A DNA stretch of 64,000 bases. It comes from Bombyx mori (Eukaryota > Arthropoda > Insecta > Lepidoptera > Bombycidae). Made by a program: the position numbers and the translations under genes. Below are positions 19,915 to 29,852 of this stretch, in pieces. How positions within the stretch are numbered: the first letter of the stretch is position 1; every line of letters begins with the position of its first letter. The stretch spans positions 1,200,501 through 1,264,500 of the forward strand of contig NC_085132.1 in the NCBI RefSeq assembly GCF_030269925.1. Reading direction: 5' to 3'. The notes beneath the pieces are model-generated. The model was not told where the DNA came from, did not search any database, and saw only the letters and a program-made list of their open reading frames with translations.

Positions 19915-22900
19915 CTACGGGAGATTAACGGGAGCATCGTGCCCGCGTCGCCCACCCCGCCTTCTTCGCTGAGGAGCCGAAGAGGGATTCCACTCCCTTT
20001 CGCGCTCCTCAGCCTCGCGGAACGCCATGACCAGGTCGCAAAATCTGGCCATGGCCTCCCACGAACTCTCGTCCTCTAGCATGCGGGCAATGACAGCCCG
20101 CAAGGAGAGGTCCCTCCCCAGCACCGCGATGAGATCTCGCCGCGGGTGCTCCCAACGCGGGCACGCTTCGAGTGCGTGCTGAGCGTCATCATCCGGATGC
20201 CCGCACTGGTGACAACCCGGATGTGGCTCTCTCCTGCAAACCCTCCACAGGTACCTCCCGAAGCAGCCATGCCCCGAGAGGACCTGCGTAAGGCGGAAGG
20301 AGAGCACGCCGTGTCGCCGATCTGACCATGTCTCCAGCACGGGCACCAGGGCCTCGAGAGTGCGCCGGCGGGTGGCTGAGGTTTGATGAAGTTCCTCCAG
20401 CAACCGCTCCCTCCATTTAGCGTACGCCAGATGACGCGCAGCACGCCTCCACCGACTGACAGCCGACAGGCCGGGTGTCCGTCCCCGACCCAGGGACTGT
20501 GTCCTGCGCCGGTATACCGTAGCCAATACCTCGGCCTCGAGATCCCAAGGAAGGGAACCAGCGAGGGCGCAGGCGACCTCTCGGGAGATCGTACGGTACC
20601 CCCTGATGACCCTCACCGCGAGCGCCCGCTGAGCTCGGAGCAGCAGCGCCGCATTGCGTGCGGAGAGTGTGGGCGACCACACGGGAGCGCCATACAAGGC
20701 CATACTGCGCACGACCCCCAGGTACAGGCGTCGGACACCGACGCTGCAACCACCAACGTTGGGCAGAAGACGGACTAACGCACCTGCCATGCCCAGTAGC
20801 CTCGGAATCAACTCACCAAAATGGTGGTCGAAGCGCCATCGACTGTCCAGCACGATGCCCAAATATTTGAGCTTCGGCTGGACAGCGATCGATACTCCAC
20901 CGACTATGAGCGTCGCGCCCGGAGGGGGTCCTCTCCGAACCGGGTGAAAGCATACGGCCTCAGACTTGTGGAGGGCCACCTCAAGACCTAGTCTCCGAAT
21001 GCGGCTAACGACGGTGGAGACCGCCGCCGTTGCAAGGATCGCTGCGGTCCTGTAGTCAGCTCCGCGAGCCGTCACCAACGTGTCGTCGGCATAGCACACC
21101 ACGTCGACGCCACGCAGGCCAGCACCGCGGAGGACCCAGTCGAAACCGATGTCCCACAGGAGTGGTCCCAATACCGACCCCTGTGGGACCCCGCACGAAA
21201 CCGTTTTTCGTCCCCATCCTCTTCTCTCGGGGAAAATCACGCTCCGCCCTGAGAGGTAGTCCTCTATCAGGGTGCGGAGACTATTGGGGATGCGGTGAAA
21301 CCGAAGTGATTCCACGATCGTGCTCCAGGGGATCGTGTTAAAGGCGTTGGCGATGTCAATCGACACAGCCAACAACACGCCCCCCTCGGAGCACGCACAA
21401 TCGGAGAGATGGCGGACACGCAAGACCGCGTCCACGGTCGAGCGACCCCTCCGGAAACCGTATTGGTTAGGAGCCAAATCAGGCCCAACGTTTTCCAGGT
21501 GCTGGACAAGGCGATTAGCGATGACGCGCTCGAAGAGCTTACCGGCCTCGTCCAGCACGACGATTGGGCGGTACCCGTTCGGTTCGTCACGTGGCCGACC
21601 CTCCTTAGGAATAAGGACGAGCCGACCAGTCCTCCATGGCTCTGGGAACCTGCCCTCACGGAGGCACCGGCTGAACAGCCTTCGGAGGGCAGGCCCCAAA
21701 CCATCGCCCGTCAAGGCGAGCGCCCACGCTCGGGACGAGATCCCATCGGGACCGGGAGCCGTGCGCTTCGCCCGCATCCTCTGCACAGCCGATTCAAACT
21801 CCGCCTGCGAAACGTCCGCAGGCTCCCCGCCATCAGCAACCCGCATCGTCGTCATCACAGGGGGGACGAAGGCAGTCCCGGTAAAATCCGGAAACAGACC
21901 CCCGACTACCCGCTGCAATGTCTCCGGCGGCAGGGTGCTGGTTGCGGGGGGGGCCCAAGGGCGGAGCACATTGCGCGCCAGCCTGTAGGGCCGCCCCCAC
22001 GGATCACAGTCGAGCGAAGCTAGTAGGTCGTTCCAAGCAGCCTCCTTCGCCTCCCCGATAGCCACGCGCAGGGCCCTTATGGCCATCCTGTACACCTCGT
22101 ACAGTCGGTCCTCCTCATCGGGGTCCCGGTGCGTTCTTCGACGTCGATACCGTTGGTATGCGCGACGACTGACGTCGCACAACCGGCGCTGGCTAGCGAT
22201 CTCCTCACTCCACCAGTGGACTCTGCGTTTAGGAGCGAGAGCTCTAATGCGAGGCATAGCGGCGTCGCACACCCGCGACATCGCCTCGCGCAGATGCTCC
22301 ACCCCCTCGCACACGTCTGCTGGCTCACCAAGCGAGTCAAGACGCCATGCCTGGACTACAGCCGCCTCACACAACCTCTCGACGTTGAGGCGCTTCTGGG
22401 CCCAACGAGGACCCCTCGCGCCGCCACCGCAGAGCAAGGAAGAGCCCTGGATAGACTCCGCCGGAGGCACTGCGACACCGAAACGAATGTAGCGGTGGTC
22501 GGAGAGCGTCTCCTCGCCGACCATCACGGCCCAACCGCGTACGCGATTCGCCACGTCGGGCGTGGCAAATGTAACGTCAACCACGGACCCGCCCAAACGT
22601 CGCACGCACGTGAGTTCTGCGCCACGATTGAGGACGAGAAGACCGCTTCCGACCAGCCACTCCTCCACCGCCCTACCTCTGGGGCACGTCCTCGAGGATC
22701 CCCAAGCCAATGACTTGGCGTTGAGGTCCCCGAGAACGAGTATCCGTTGGGAGTGCGACCTCCCAACGACGCGGCTGAGCTCGCTGAGAAAAACCTCAAA
22801 CTCGGCGAGCGTCCTGTTTGGGGAGAAGTACACTCCCAATATGAATACCTCGGCCCAGAGGACAGCAACAAAGCCGCAACCTCTCTCGACAACGTCGAAC

Positions 22901-23106
22901 CTGGGCGGAGCACCTACACAACAACGTCGGATGATAGCCACTCGGCCCTCCAAATCGGCTGCCCAATCGGGGCTCGAAGGAACCCGATACGGCTCGGCGA
23001 CCACCGCAAGATGGGTCAACCCCTCTGCCATGCTCTGGAACAAAAGGTCCTGAGCTCTGGCAGAGTGATTGAGATTTCCCTGCAGGAATCGAAGGACACC
23101 TGTCAT
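19915..23106 (-). CDS. element 1 ORF2: endonuclease-reverse transcriptase
   Basis: 1063 residues, uninterrupted. Order: AP-like endonuclease (residues about 5-230; QGNLNHSARAQDL start, GDLNAKS at 126-132, SDHRY near 203) that nicks the target; reverse transcriptase (about 430-720; LIPKEGRPRDEPNGYRPI, FRRGRSTVDAV, AFNTIPWS, GVPQGSVLGPLLW, catalytic YADD at 672-675); C-terminal knuckle C-x2-C-x8-H-x4-C from C965. All expected catalytic motifs are present, so the enzyme may be functional. The protein would make cDNA at the cut chromosomal target in the nucleus. It starts with the ATG that overlaps the ORF1 stop. Length fits R1-clade ORF2 (about 1000-1100 residues). Confidence 0.95.
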   Translation of the reverse strand: MTGVLRFLQGNLNHSARAQDLLFQSMAEGLTHLAVVAEPYRVPSSPDWAADLEGRVAIIRRCCVGAPPRFDVVERGCGFVAVLWAEVFILGVYFSPNRTLAEFEVFLSELSRVVGRSHSQRILVLGDLNAKSLAWGSSRTCPRGRAVEEWLVGSGLLVLNRGAELTCVRRLGGSVVDVTFATPDVANRVRGWAVMVGEETLSDHRYIRFGVAVPPAESIQGSSLLCGGGARGPRWAQKRLNVERLCEAAVVQAWRLDSLGEPADVCEGVEHLREAMSRVCDAAMPRIRALAPKRRVHWWSEEIASQRRLCDVSRRAYQRYRRRRTHRDPDEEDRLYEVYRMAIRALRVAIGEAKEAAWNDLLASLDCDPWGRPYRLARNVLRPWAPPATSTLPPETLQRVVGGLFPDFTGTAFVPPVMTTMRVADGGEPADVSQAEFESAVQRMRAKRTAPGPDGISSRAWALALTGDGLGPALRRLFSRCLREGRFPEPWRTGRLVLIPKEGRPRDEPNGYRPIVVLDEAGKLFERVIANRLVQHLENVGPDLAPNQYGFRRGRSTVDAVLRVRHLSDCACSEGGVLLAVSIDIANAFNTIPWSTIVESLRFHRIPNSLRTLIEDYLSGRSVIFPERRGWGRKTVSCGVPQGSVLGPLLWDIGFDWVLRGAGLRGVDVVCYADDTLVTARGADYRTAAILATAAVSTVVSRIRRLGLEVALHKSEAVCFHPVRRGPPPGATLIVGGVSIAVQPKLKYLGIVLDSRWRFDHHFGELIPRLLGMAGALVRLLPNVGGCSVGVRRLYLGVVRSMALYGAPVWSPTLSARNAALLLRAQRALAVRVIRGYRTISREVACALAGSLPWDLEAEVLATVYRRRTQSLGRGRTPGLSAVSRWRRAARHLAYAKWRERLLEELHQTSATRRRTLEALVPVLETWSDRRHGVLSFRLTQVLSGHGCFGRYLWRVCRREPHPGCHQCGHPDDDAQHALEACPRWEHPRRDLIAVLGRDLSLRAVIARMLEDESSWEAMARFCDLVMAFREAEEREREWNPSSAPQRRRRGGRRGHDAPVNLP

Positions 23107-23124
23107 AACAGGGCGTCATTCGAT
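23088..23124 (-). promoter_or_regulatory. hairpin presenting the ORF1 stop / ORF2 start
   Basis: Stem ATCGAA (23088-23093) with TTCGAT (23119-23124), GAC with GTC, and CCTGT (23099-23103) with ACAGG (23108-23112). The four-base loop 23104-23107 carries the ORF2 ATG, and the TGA stop runs from the loop into the stem. Element 2 has an unrelated-sequence hairpin at the same place. Confidence 0.55.
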
Positions 23125-25214
23125 GTCTCCATAGCCGTACCGGGCTGCCTCCGCGCATTCTCAAGCGCAGCGGAAGCTCCTCTTCTAGGTCTCGGTCTCG
23201 GGGACTTGGCACAAGCCTTGCTCCCGGAGACGTGATCCGCCGGTCTGCCGGCAGAGGCACATACAGCACAGTGTGGCGCCAGAGAGCAGCCGGACGCTAC
23301 GTGGCCGGTCTGGCCGCACCGGTAACAATCACGGCTGCGGTCGACCGACGACGGACATCGAGCGCTCACGTGCCCTAGCTCATGGCATCGGAAGCACTGT
23401 AGCTTCTTAGCCTCTAGCAGATGAGCTCGGAGCACGCTCCAACCGACCCTCAATTTCGGTACGGCGAGGATCTTCGTCGCGGCAGCGACGGGCAACCGAA
23501 CCAACACCTGACCCATCCCACTTGGGCCAGACTTGATCTCTCCGATCTTCACCGCTTCAAGAGTGCATTCGCCAATCCGGGCGAGCTCAGCGGCTACTTC
23601 CTCCGGCGTCAGGGAGTCATCCAGCCCGCTGATGCGGATGGCTGCAGTCGTCACTGGCCGGGTCACGATGACCCCCTCCGTGGACAGAACCTCACGAAGC
23701 TTTTGGGCCAGGAGATCAGCCTTGGCGCTCTGATCAGCACCTTCCACTACCAACACCTTGGCCCCAGTCACTGCAGACCGGATGCGCTGGATGGGGATTC
23801 CGAGTGCCCCGGGGTCCACCTTGGCTCTCGCTTCGGCGAGTACGCTGCGGTATGTGAGTCCTCTTTCTACAGCCTCCGGCTGCAGCTTGAGCACAACAGC
23901 TTGAGAGCGCGGAGGACGCAGCTTCTTCTCTTTCCTCTTTGCAGAGGACGGGTTTTTCTTTCCCGCTTCAGCGGGTGCTACCACTGGAACCGTCCTCACT
24001 GCTCCCTCCCTCGGCCGAGTGCCCCTACGGGTGACCGTTGACCAGCTCTCGATCAAGGAAGCTGGAGCCGGGAGGAGGGTGGGCGTTCCAGGTGGAGCCA
24101 CTTGCGCAGTGGCTTTTCTTCTGGGGCCTCGTATCCTCTTTTTCGCCGATGTTGTAGGTGGCACTGGTTTCAATAATGGTGCCGAATTCAGTGTAGCGTC
24201 TACGACCATAGGAGGGTCCGGTGATTTTTCGCGGCTCTTCCGCCTGTCCGCCGCTAGCGGTGGTCGCATTCGCGGCTCCGGTAGAAGCCGTCCCTCTAGC
24301 CCCGCAAAGCGAGCGTCGAGCATCGTGCCGACAGCTCGCATAATGCGCTGGAGGCGCAACTCCTCCTCTTCTTCTTCGGTGTTTGGGGCCGGGGCTGCGG
24401 CTGGTGCATTTCCTAGCACCTGCGAGACCGTAGCCAGCTCCCTCCTAATTTCATCAAGCTCCTTGCGAAGCTGTAGGATCTCCTGCTCCTGCTTGGCGTT
24501 GATCGCACGCAGTCTTTCAGCCTCTTCAGTTGCGGTGCGGCCCACAAGGTCCTCCGTGGCCTCCTTGACGGTGGCCGCCAACTCCTTCAATGCACGCACA
24601 TACGTGCCCTTCGGGCTACTAGATTTGGCGGCCACCGTCAGAGCCACCTCAGCACTCTGATGGAGCCTACGCTCGGCATCAGGCTTAGGGACAGATCCCT
24701 CAGCCGCTCTCTTCTTCTGGCGCGTGGTGCGCGCGCTCTCTGTGAACTCCCTCTCCTCTCTTTGGGCCCTAAGGCACGCCTTCCTGCCAACGCACTGCCT
24801 CGTGGTCGGAGGGCGTCCCCTTCCACGCTTTGATGGCGTCACGGCTCTGGGCTTCGCAACTGACGGGCCCTGAGCCTCCGAACCGGAGCTGCTGCTCAAC
24901 CCGTCTGAGCTTATATTAAGGACCCTTTTCCGCTGTCGTCGTGTCGGCGACGAGCGGGTCGACGATTGGGCCGAACCGACTGTGGCCATGTCATCGTCTG
25001 ACACGACATTGGCTCTTAAGGAGCTTACTTCAAGGTCCTTCTCGGACATCTTCGTCTGAACTCCGTCCTTCCCGGACCTGACGTCTAGGCAGTTTTTGCC
25101 CCCCCCAGAGTACGTGGGGCAGCGTGCGTCCGACGAGTCGGCCGCACGGAGGGATTCTCCCCCCGCGGAGCGGGAGGTACCCTCCTGGGGTAGTATCTTT
25201 TTAAAACTAGCCAT
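23103..25214 (-). CDS. element 1 ORF1: Gag-like RNA-binding protein
   Basis: 703 residues. The N-terminus (LPQEGTSRSAGGESLRA) is nearly identical to that of element 2. A basic, Ser-rich region with nuclear-localisation-like clusters follows, then a heptad region (LRKELDEIRRELATVSQVL, about 225-265), an RRM-like segment (about 450-580), and three zinc knuckles from C607: CFRCHELGHVSARC, CYRCGQTGHVASGC and CAVCx9Hx6C. R1-clade ORF1 proteins coat element RNA and direct the RNP to the nucleus. The stop codon overlaps the ORF2 start (ATGA), suggesting coupled translation. The frame is intact. Confidence 0.92.
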   Translation of the reverse strand: MASFKKILPQEGTSRSAGGESLRAADSSDARCPTYSGGGKNCLDVRSGKDGVQTKMSEKDLEVSSLRANVVSDDDMATVGSAQSSTRSSPTRRQRKRVLNISSDGLSSSSGSEAQGPSVAKPRAVTPSKRGRGRPPTTRQCVGRKACLRAQREEREFTESARTTRQKKRAAEGSVPKPDAERRLHQSAEVALTVAAKSSSPKGTYVRALKELAATVKEATEDLVGRTATEEAERLRAINAKQEQEILQLRKELDEIRRELATVSQVLGNAPAAAPAPNTEEEEEELRLQRIMRAVGTMLDARFAGLEGRLLPEPRMRPPLAADRRKSREKSPDPPMVVDATLNSAPLLKPVPPTTSAKKRIRGPRRKATAQVAPPGTPTLLPAPASLIESWSTVTRRGTRPREGAVRTVPVVAPAEAGKKNPSSAKRKEKKLRPPRSQAVVLKLQPEAVERGLTYRSVLAEARAKVDPGALGIPIQRIRSAVTGAKVLVVEGADQSAKADLLAQKLREVLSTEGVIVTRPVTTAAIRISGLDDSLTPEEVAAELARIGECTLEAVKIGEIKSGPSGMGQVLVRLPVAAATKILAVPKLRVGWSVLRAHLLEAKKLQCFRCHELGHVSARCPSSVDRSRDCYRCGQTGHVASGCSLAPHCAVCASAGRPADHVSGSKACAKSPRPRPRRGASAALENARRQPGTAMETSNDALL
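25098..25190 (-). promoter_or_regulatory. structured RNA region at the start of ORF1 (element 1)
   Basis: On the minus strand: an outer CCCCAG/CTGGGG pairing, a CCTCCCGC-TCC-GCGGGGGG hairpin, and a CGTGCGGCCGA-CTCG-TCGGACGCACG hairpin (one mismatch). The same fold is present in element 2 with different stem bases. It overlaps ORF1 codons about 9-40. Confidence 0.5.
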
Positions 25215-25813
25215 TACATTTATTTCTTTTTTATATATTTTTTAACCCAGGGTTCGGTTCCCTGGGACACCCTAGCGACTGGTCGCCCACCAGCCATTCA
25301 TTCTCTCGCCGGGTGTCAGAGCTTAGAATTGGGTATAAAAGGAAAGAAGATAAAAATAAAACCAAATAAAATCAAAATAAAACCACAGGAGAAGAAGAAT
25401 AGAAAAGCGTGTAAAATAAAACAATGAACGGAAACAAAAGAAGAGAAAGAGACAGATTGAAACTTAAATTAAATTAATAAATAAATAAAAATAACCAAAG
25501 GACAGTGTGAACAAAACAATAAAACAACAAGGAAAAGAGGGAAAAAGTGGAGGCCCTCGCATCTCCAGGAGAACCACCCTTCAGCAAGTGAAGGGGGAGG
25601 AGAGCGTGTAACCCCCGATGCTGGTTTTGGTCCGCGTCGCTCAATCTCTCCCGCCGTAACACAACGAGAGAGAAGGAGCGATGCCCCTGTGACTATTGCC
25701 CAGAGGCCCGTGATCCGCCACCTACGGACGCGCCCGGTCGAAGTCCAGCAACTCCCCCGCAGACGAGACCCACAGCACGCAGAGTGCGCGCTGCAAGCTC
25801 GTCCACGACCGGG
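25215..25813 (-). other. 5' UTR of element 1
   Basis: About 600 nt. The 5'-most 110 nt align with the 5' end of element 2 (shared GCGTGCTGTGGG.CTCGTCTGCG and GGGCGCGTCCGTAGGTGGCG). That part can fold into a terminal hairpin (about 25757-25801). The middle is A-rich on the coding strand's complement. Confidence 0.7.
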
Positions 25814-25863
25814 GGGGTGGTGGTACCTACCCGTGCGGACTCACAAGAGGTCCTACCATCAGT
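25814..25863 (-). repeat. Bm1 SINE, part 2 (after element 1)
   Basis: Right-hand target duplication, then CTACCCGTGCGGACTCACAA to CTACCATCAGTA, completing the Bm1 begun at 19221. Confidence 0.95.
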
Positions 25864-26240
25864 AAAAATGTATGTTTCTACTCTTACTAGTCTACTAAGA
25901 TAGAGGAAAGAACGCATCAATACACCCTGATGTAAGACGCTTCAAATCTGAAAGCTATTATACCCATTTTTATTTACGAGGTCTTCCTTAAGATCTTTTT
26001 AACATGGAAGGTAAGTCCTTTCAAATCGGCGCAACCCATATTAGTGACAAACAAACAAATAATACGATAAATAATCAAGTAAGCTGATCAGAAACCGTGT
26101 GAGACTATTGTTGGAGTGATCGTCTGGGTTTCATATGAAAAGACGAAGATTTGCAAGGCTAGTTTTTATTCAAACGGCGATACACATTTTGTGTCAGTGG
26201 TCATTGACTAAGCAAGAAGAAAAAAGGGACGACATAGGAC
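25864..26240. other. unassigned span
   Basis: No gene or familiar repeat recognised. Confidence 0.4.
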
Positions 26241-26249
26241 TATGGGGAC

Positions 26250-26342
26250 TGCAGATCGTTGAGTCTCACATACCCCGCGCGCCCCTTTTGCGCGGGGACC
26301 TCGTAGGAGGTTCGGCCTTCTACCCGGAAAAAAAAAAAACGG
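26250..26342 (+). mobile_element. 5'-truncated 3' end of an element-2-type retrotransposon
   Basis: TGCAGATCGTTGAGTCTCAC to a 12-nt poly(A) matches the last 95 nt of element 2. Target duplication TATGGGGAC lies at 26241-26249 and 26343-26351. The terminal hairpin CCCCGCGC/GCGCGGGG is kept. Three extra bases (CGG) lie between the A-run and the right duplication. Confidence 0.85.
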
Positions 26343-26351
26343 TATGGGGAC

Positions 26352-26695
26352 GACCACTACAATTTTATTGACATTGACACATATTAGGCGAGTGATAGCT
26401 GTCAGTTGGTTTGATATAAAGATGCATTTAGGAATTAACTATATAATTCTAACAACTATACAACTATACCTTTAAACCGACATATTGTTACAAAACTGAT
26501 TTCAGAGCCGCCGCAGATTGGATAACCAATTCTAAAATCGGTTTACCGGCTTATTAAAGAACCGGATACCGGTTCGGTGAAACCATAATAGGGACGGCGG
26601 GAAAGCGAGTGTTCATGTTTGTTTTTGCTTTGAAGACGTCGGCATGTCAAATGTTCGTATTATACGTATCAATTCCGATTTCCAGGAAATATAAG
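26352..26695. other. span with a second CCGG cluster
   Basis: 26538-26577 contains ATCGGTTTACCGGCTTATTA and AACCGGATACCGGTTCGG, like the cluster at 9269 and the sites before the GPCR. It would lie in the presumed GPCR intron. No gene. Confidence 0.3.
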
Positions 26696-26941
26696 TTTTT
26701 TCTTTATTTCTTAGATGGATGGACGAGTTCACAGCCCACCTGGTGTTAAGTGGTTACTGGAGCCCAAAGACATCTACAACGTAAATGCGCCACCGACTTT
26801 GAGATATAAGTTCTAAGATCCCAGTATAGTTACAATGGCTGTCCCACCTTTCAAACCGAAACGCATTACTGCTTCACGGCAAAAATAGGCGGGGTGGTGG
26901 TACCTACCCGTGCGGACTCACAAGAGGTCCTACCATCAGTA
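26696..26941 (-). repeat. Bm1 SINE body
   Basis: Antisense, from a T-rich tail to CCTACCATCAGTA. The ATCAGTA variant is shared with the copy at 25814. Confidence 0.9.
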
Positions 26942-27280
26942 AAGTGCACATAAACTATCACAGAAATCGAAAATTAAACACACACCAAGTAAACAGCCAA
27001 AGATCTCCGAAGAACCTTTTTCCCTCTGTTTGTCAACCGGTTTATTTTCTTGTTTGTTTAGAGCTATTTACAAGCTTACTGTTATCGATAACAAGAATTC
27101 GGAAACATTATTTTTATCTAACGTTGACAAAGATAGTCCAGAAACAGTAATATAACAGAAAATGCTATATCAGCAATGCCAGGGATGCGGCCAAGCCACT
27201 GCCTATTAGCTACCTTACCTATTTACAACTTACCTTACTATACTTAATAGCTTATCTATTTATAACTGTTATATTATATA
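26942..27280. other. unassigned span
   Basis: A 68-codon frame starts at 26944 inside the Bm1 edge and has no recognised domain. Nothing else seen. Confidence 0.35.
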
Positions 27281-27499
27281 CTAGCTGACCCGGCAAACAT
27301 TGTTTTGCGATATAAATTATTTCTAGGAAAGATAAATTACCAAGATACCGATTGCAGCGCCCTCTGCTGGGCTGATTTGTGAATCTAAAGCATTCAGGGT
27401 GCCACCCAAACGCATACAAAAAAAATATTCAAATCGGCCCAGCCGCTTAGGAGGAGTTCAGTGACAAACACACGCACAGAAGAAACATATATATAAAGA
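27281..27499 (-). mobile_element. non-autonomous Helitron (CTAGCTGACCCGGCAAAC family)
   Basis: Minus-strand ends TCTTTATATATATG... and ...GCCGGGTCAGCTAG. Host bases A and T flank it. 219 bp, non-coding. The widespread CTAGCTGACCCGGCA motif is the reverse complement of a Helitron 3' end. Confidence 0.65.
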
Positions 27500-28575
27500 T
27501 GCCATCGCAGACTTTCTTTTTATTTTTTAAAGGGGATCAATTTTGTCATACTTTAGTTTAGTGAAACTTTAACCTATTCCGTAGCGCACGCAGCAGAAGC
27601 TCTCAAAAGCTAAAAAAATGTGTGCGTGTACTAGTGTACACACGTAAGAAGTGAAACTTATTTATGGCCTTATTTTTCGAAAAATGATCTACATGCAACT
27701 TTCTAGAAATTGGTTAAATAAAGTTAAATTAGATAAAGTTTAAACAAAAGGATTTTATTATCATAGACATGAATACAAAAAAGATGGCGCGTAACGGAAA
27801 AATGTGACGCGTAACCGAAAAATGTGACGGTAAATTTTTTTCCAACGCCGATAAGGAAGTTTCACTTCAAAAAAATACCCCGATTTTGAAACATTATTTG
27901 TTGCTGCTCCTCTTGTGTTGATCTCGGCGTGATGTTATATAACTTATAGCCTTCCTCAATAAATGAGCTGATCTGACACGGAAAGAATTTTTCAAATCGG
28001 ACCAATAGTTCCTGAGATTACCGCGTTCAAACAAACAAACAAACTCTTCAGCTTTATAATATTAGTATAGATATGCTGTGTATACAAGCTATGAATACTA
28101 AAAACGTACAGACTAAGCCTTATTTACGATCTACGTAATAATAAATTAACGAAATTTAATTTTCTCTGCCAGCTTTTAATTCAACTATGTGCTCCAGCTT
28201 TATCTTGATTTGGCTCCGGTGTGTGACTGCAATGTGTAATAACCCTTAAAATTCGATTAGTAAATGTGTTATTTAATTTAAAAGAGCTTTTATAAGAATT
28301 AACTTAATTGAGAAAAGATAAGCATTGTTTTTTTTTAAATTAATCTTCTTCGGGCCAGATATGGGCTTAGGATTTTGAAAAACGTTTTCATAGCTTTACC
28401 TATTATATATCTATATTTGTCTAAAATTTACACCGACGATAAGGCAATGATTTTATTACTTACGATGATTACGGGTCAACACCAAATTTGAATTTGATTG
28501 CAAAGCATAAAATTTCGATATTTTAGATCGTAATTAGACGAAAAAAAAAATACATGGCATTAAACAGTTTGTTTT
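27500..28575. other. span of old repeats
   Basis: Includes GTGCGTGTACTAGTGTACAC..CGTAAGAAGTG near 27620 (relative near 58350). A Helitron-like 5' end on minus lies at about 28000-28076 (TTCAGCTTTATAATATTAGTATAGA). No coding sequence recognised. Confidence 0.45.
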
Positions 28576-29133
28576 TGAACTTTAGTAAATTGACCACATA
28601 TGAAACAAAATGCATCAGCATCGTATTTACACTTTCGTGACATTTTAAGTTTTTCTGGGCTTATACAAAGCACCTGATCGTTGTTTATGACTCGAGTGCC
28701 ATCTAGTGGCACTGTGTAAACACCCCACTCTCATAGCGCGGTTTTTTTTAAAGTATTAAAATTAATTATAATTTATAAAAAAATTTAAAAATTAGGTATT
28801 ATTACTATAACTATCACAAAAGCAAGCTTTAAATTTTAATTTTAAATTTTTATTATATTATATTATGTTATGTTAAATCTTGTAACGCTTGTTTTTGAGC
28901 GTAATAATTATTAATAATAGTGATGTCGTTTTGAGGTCCATTATATACATAGTAAATCGCATTTTGGTCCTCACGATACAGGCTATGCCTAGTGTGAGGA
29001 TCATTGGTTAATTTTATATTGTTGATGCCATCTGCGTAATCTCTCAGTTTGTTAAATATGTAAATAGTATTCTAGGTCATGATTTAAGAGTTTATGTAGT
29101 AAATAAATAAATTATTATTATTATTACTATATA
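28576..29133. repeat. 558-bp tandem repeat, copy 1
   Basis: Begins TGAACTTTAGTAAATTGACC and ends in (TTA)n TACTATATA. The following 550 bp repeat it in the same orientation with about 95 percent identity by eye. Confidence 0.85.
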
Positions 29134-29687
29134 TGAACTTTAGTAAATTGACCACATATGAAACAAAATGCATCAGCATCGTATTTACACTTTCGTGACA
29201 TTTTAAGTTTTTCTGGGCTTGTACAAAACACCTGATCGTTGTTTATGCCATGTTTATGCCATATAACACCCCACTCTCATAGCGCGGTTTTTTTGAAAGT
29301 ATTAAAATTAATTAAAAATTTATAAAAAAAATTGAAAAATGAGTATTATTACTATAACTATCACAAAAGCAAGCTTTAAATTTTAATTTTAATTTTTTAT
29401 TATATTATATTATGTTAAATCTTGTAACGCATGTTTTTGAGCGTAATAATTATTAATAATAGTGATGTCGTTTTGAGGTCCATTATATACATAGTAAATC
29501 GCATTTTGGTCCTCACGATACAGGTTATGCCTAGTGTGAGGATCATTGGTTAATTTTATATTGTTGATGCCATTTGCGTAATCTCTCAGTTTGTTAAATA
29601 TGTAAATAGTATTCTAGGTCATGATTTAAGAGTTTATGTAGTAAATAAAGAAATTATTATTATTATTATTACTATATATCATTAACC
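29134..29687. repeat. 558-bp tandem repeat, copy 2
   Basis: Same sequence order as 28576. It differs near 29250, where CCATGTTTATGCCATATAAC replaces a 30-bp segment containing CTCGAGTGCCATCTAGTGGC. Confidence 0.85.
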
Positions 29688-29852
29688 CAAAAAAAGGTAT
29701 TTTATTTTCGTTTTTGTGAATAATTAATCGCAAAAACCTAGTATAAACGTTAGGACAAAGAAAACGATTTTTTTTTGTAGAGTTGTGTTGTTATGCTTGC
29801 GAAATTTTCACTTTAAGCTATCCAGAAAATATAGATCGATTGAGGTTTTTAA

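Larger units (their letters stand above)
19434..25813 (-). mobile_element. full-length R1-clade non-LTR retrotransposon (element 1)
   Basis: An apparently complete, intact autonomous element: 5' UTR, ORF1, ORF2 overlapping by ATGA, 3' UTR and a 20-nt poly(A) (poly(T) at 19434-19453). It is inserted in a Bm1 SINE. The target duplication is GGGGTGGTGGTACCT (19419-19433 and 25814-25828; exact ends ambiguous because of G and T runs). GC content is far above the surroundings. Related to element 2 (37118-44220) but with a different 3' end. R1-clade elements move by target-primed reverse transcription; some are site-specific. I could not assign a family name. Confidence 0.9.

Noticed and set aside
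20383..23269. Long ORFs on the strand opposite to element 1 ORF1/ORF2
   Set aside because: They are antisense frames of GC-rich coding sequence, have no domains, and lie over clear endonuclease/RT motifs.
28576..29687. CRISPR-like or LTR pair
   Set aside because: Two long adjacent direct repeats without spacer array, LTR termini or internal coding region.
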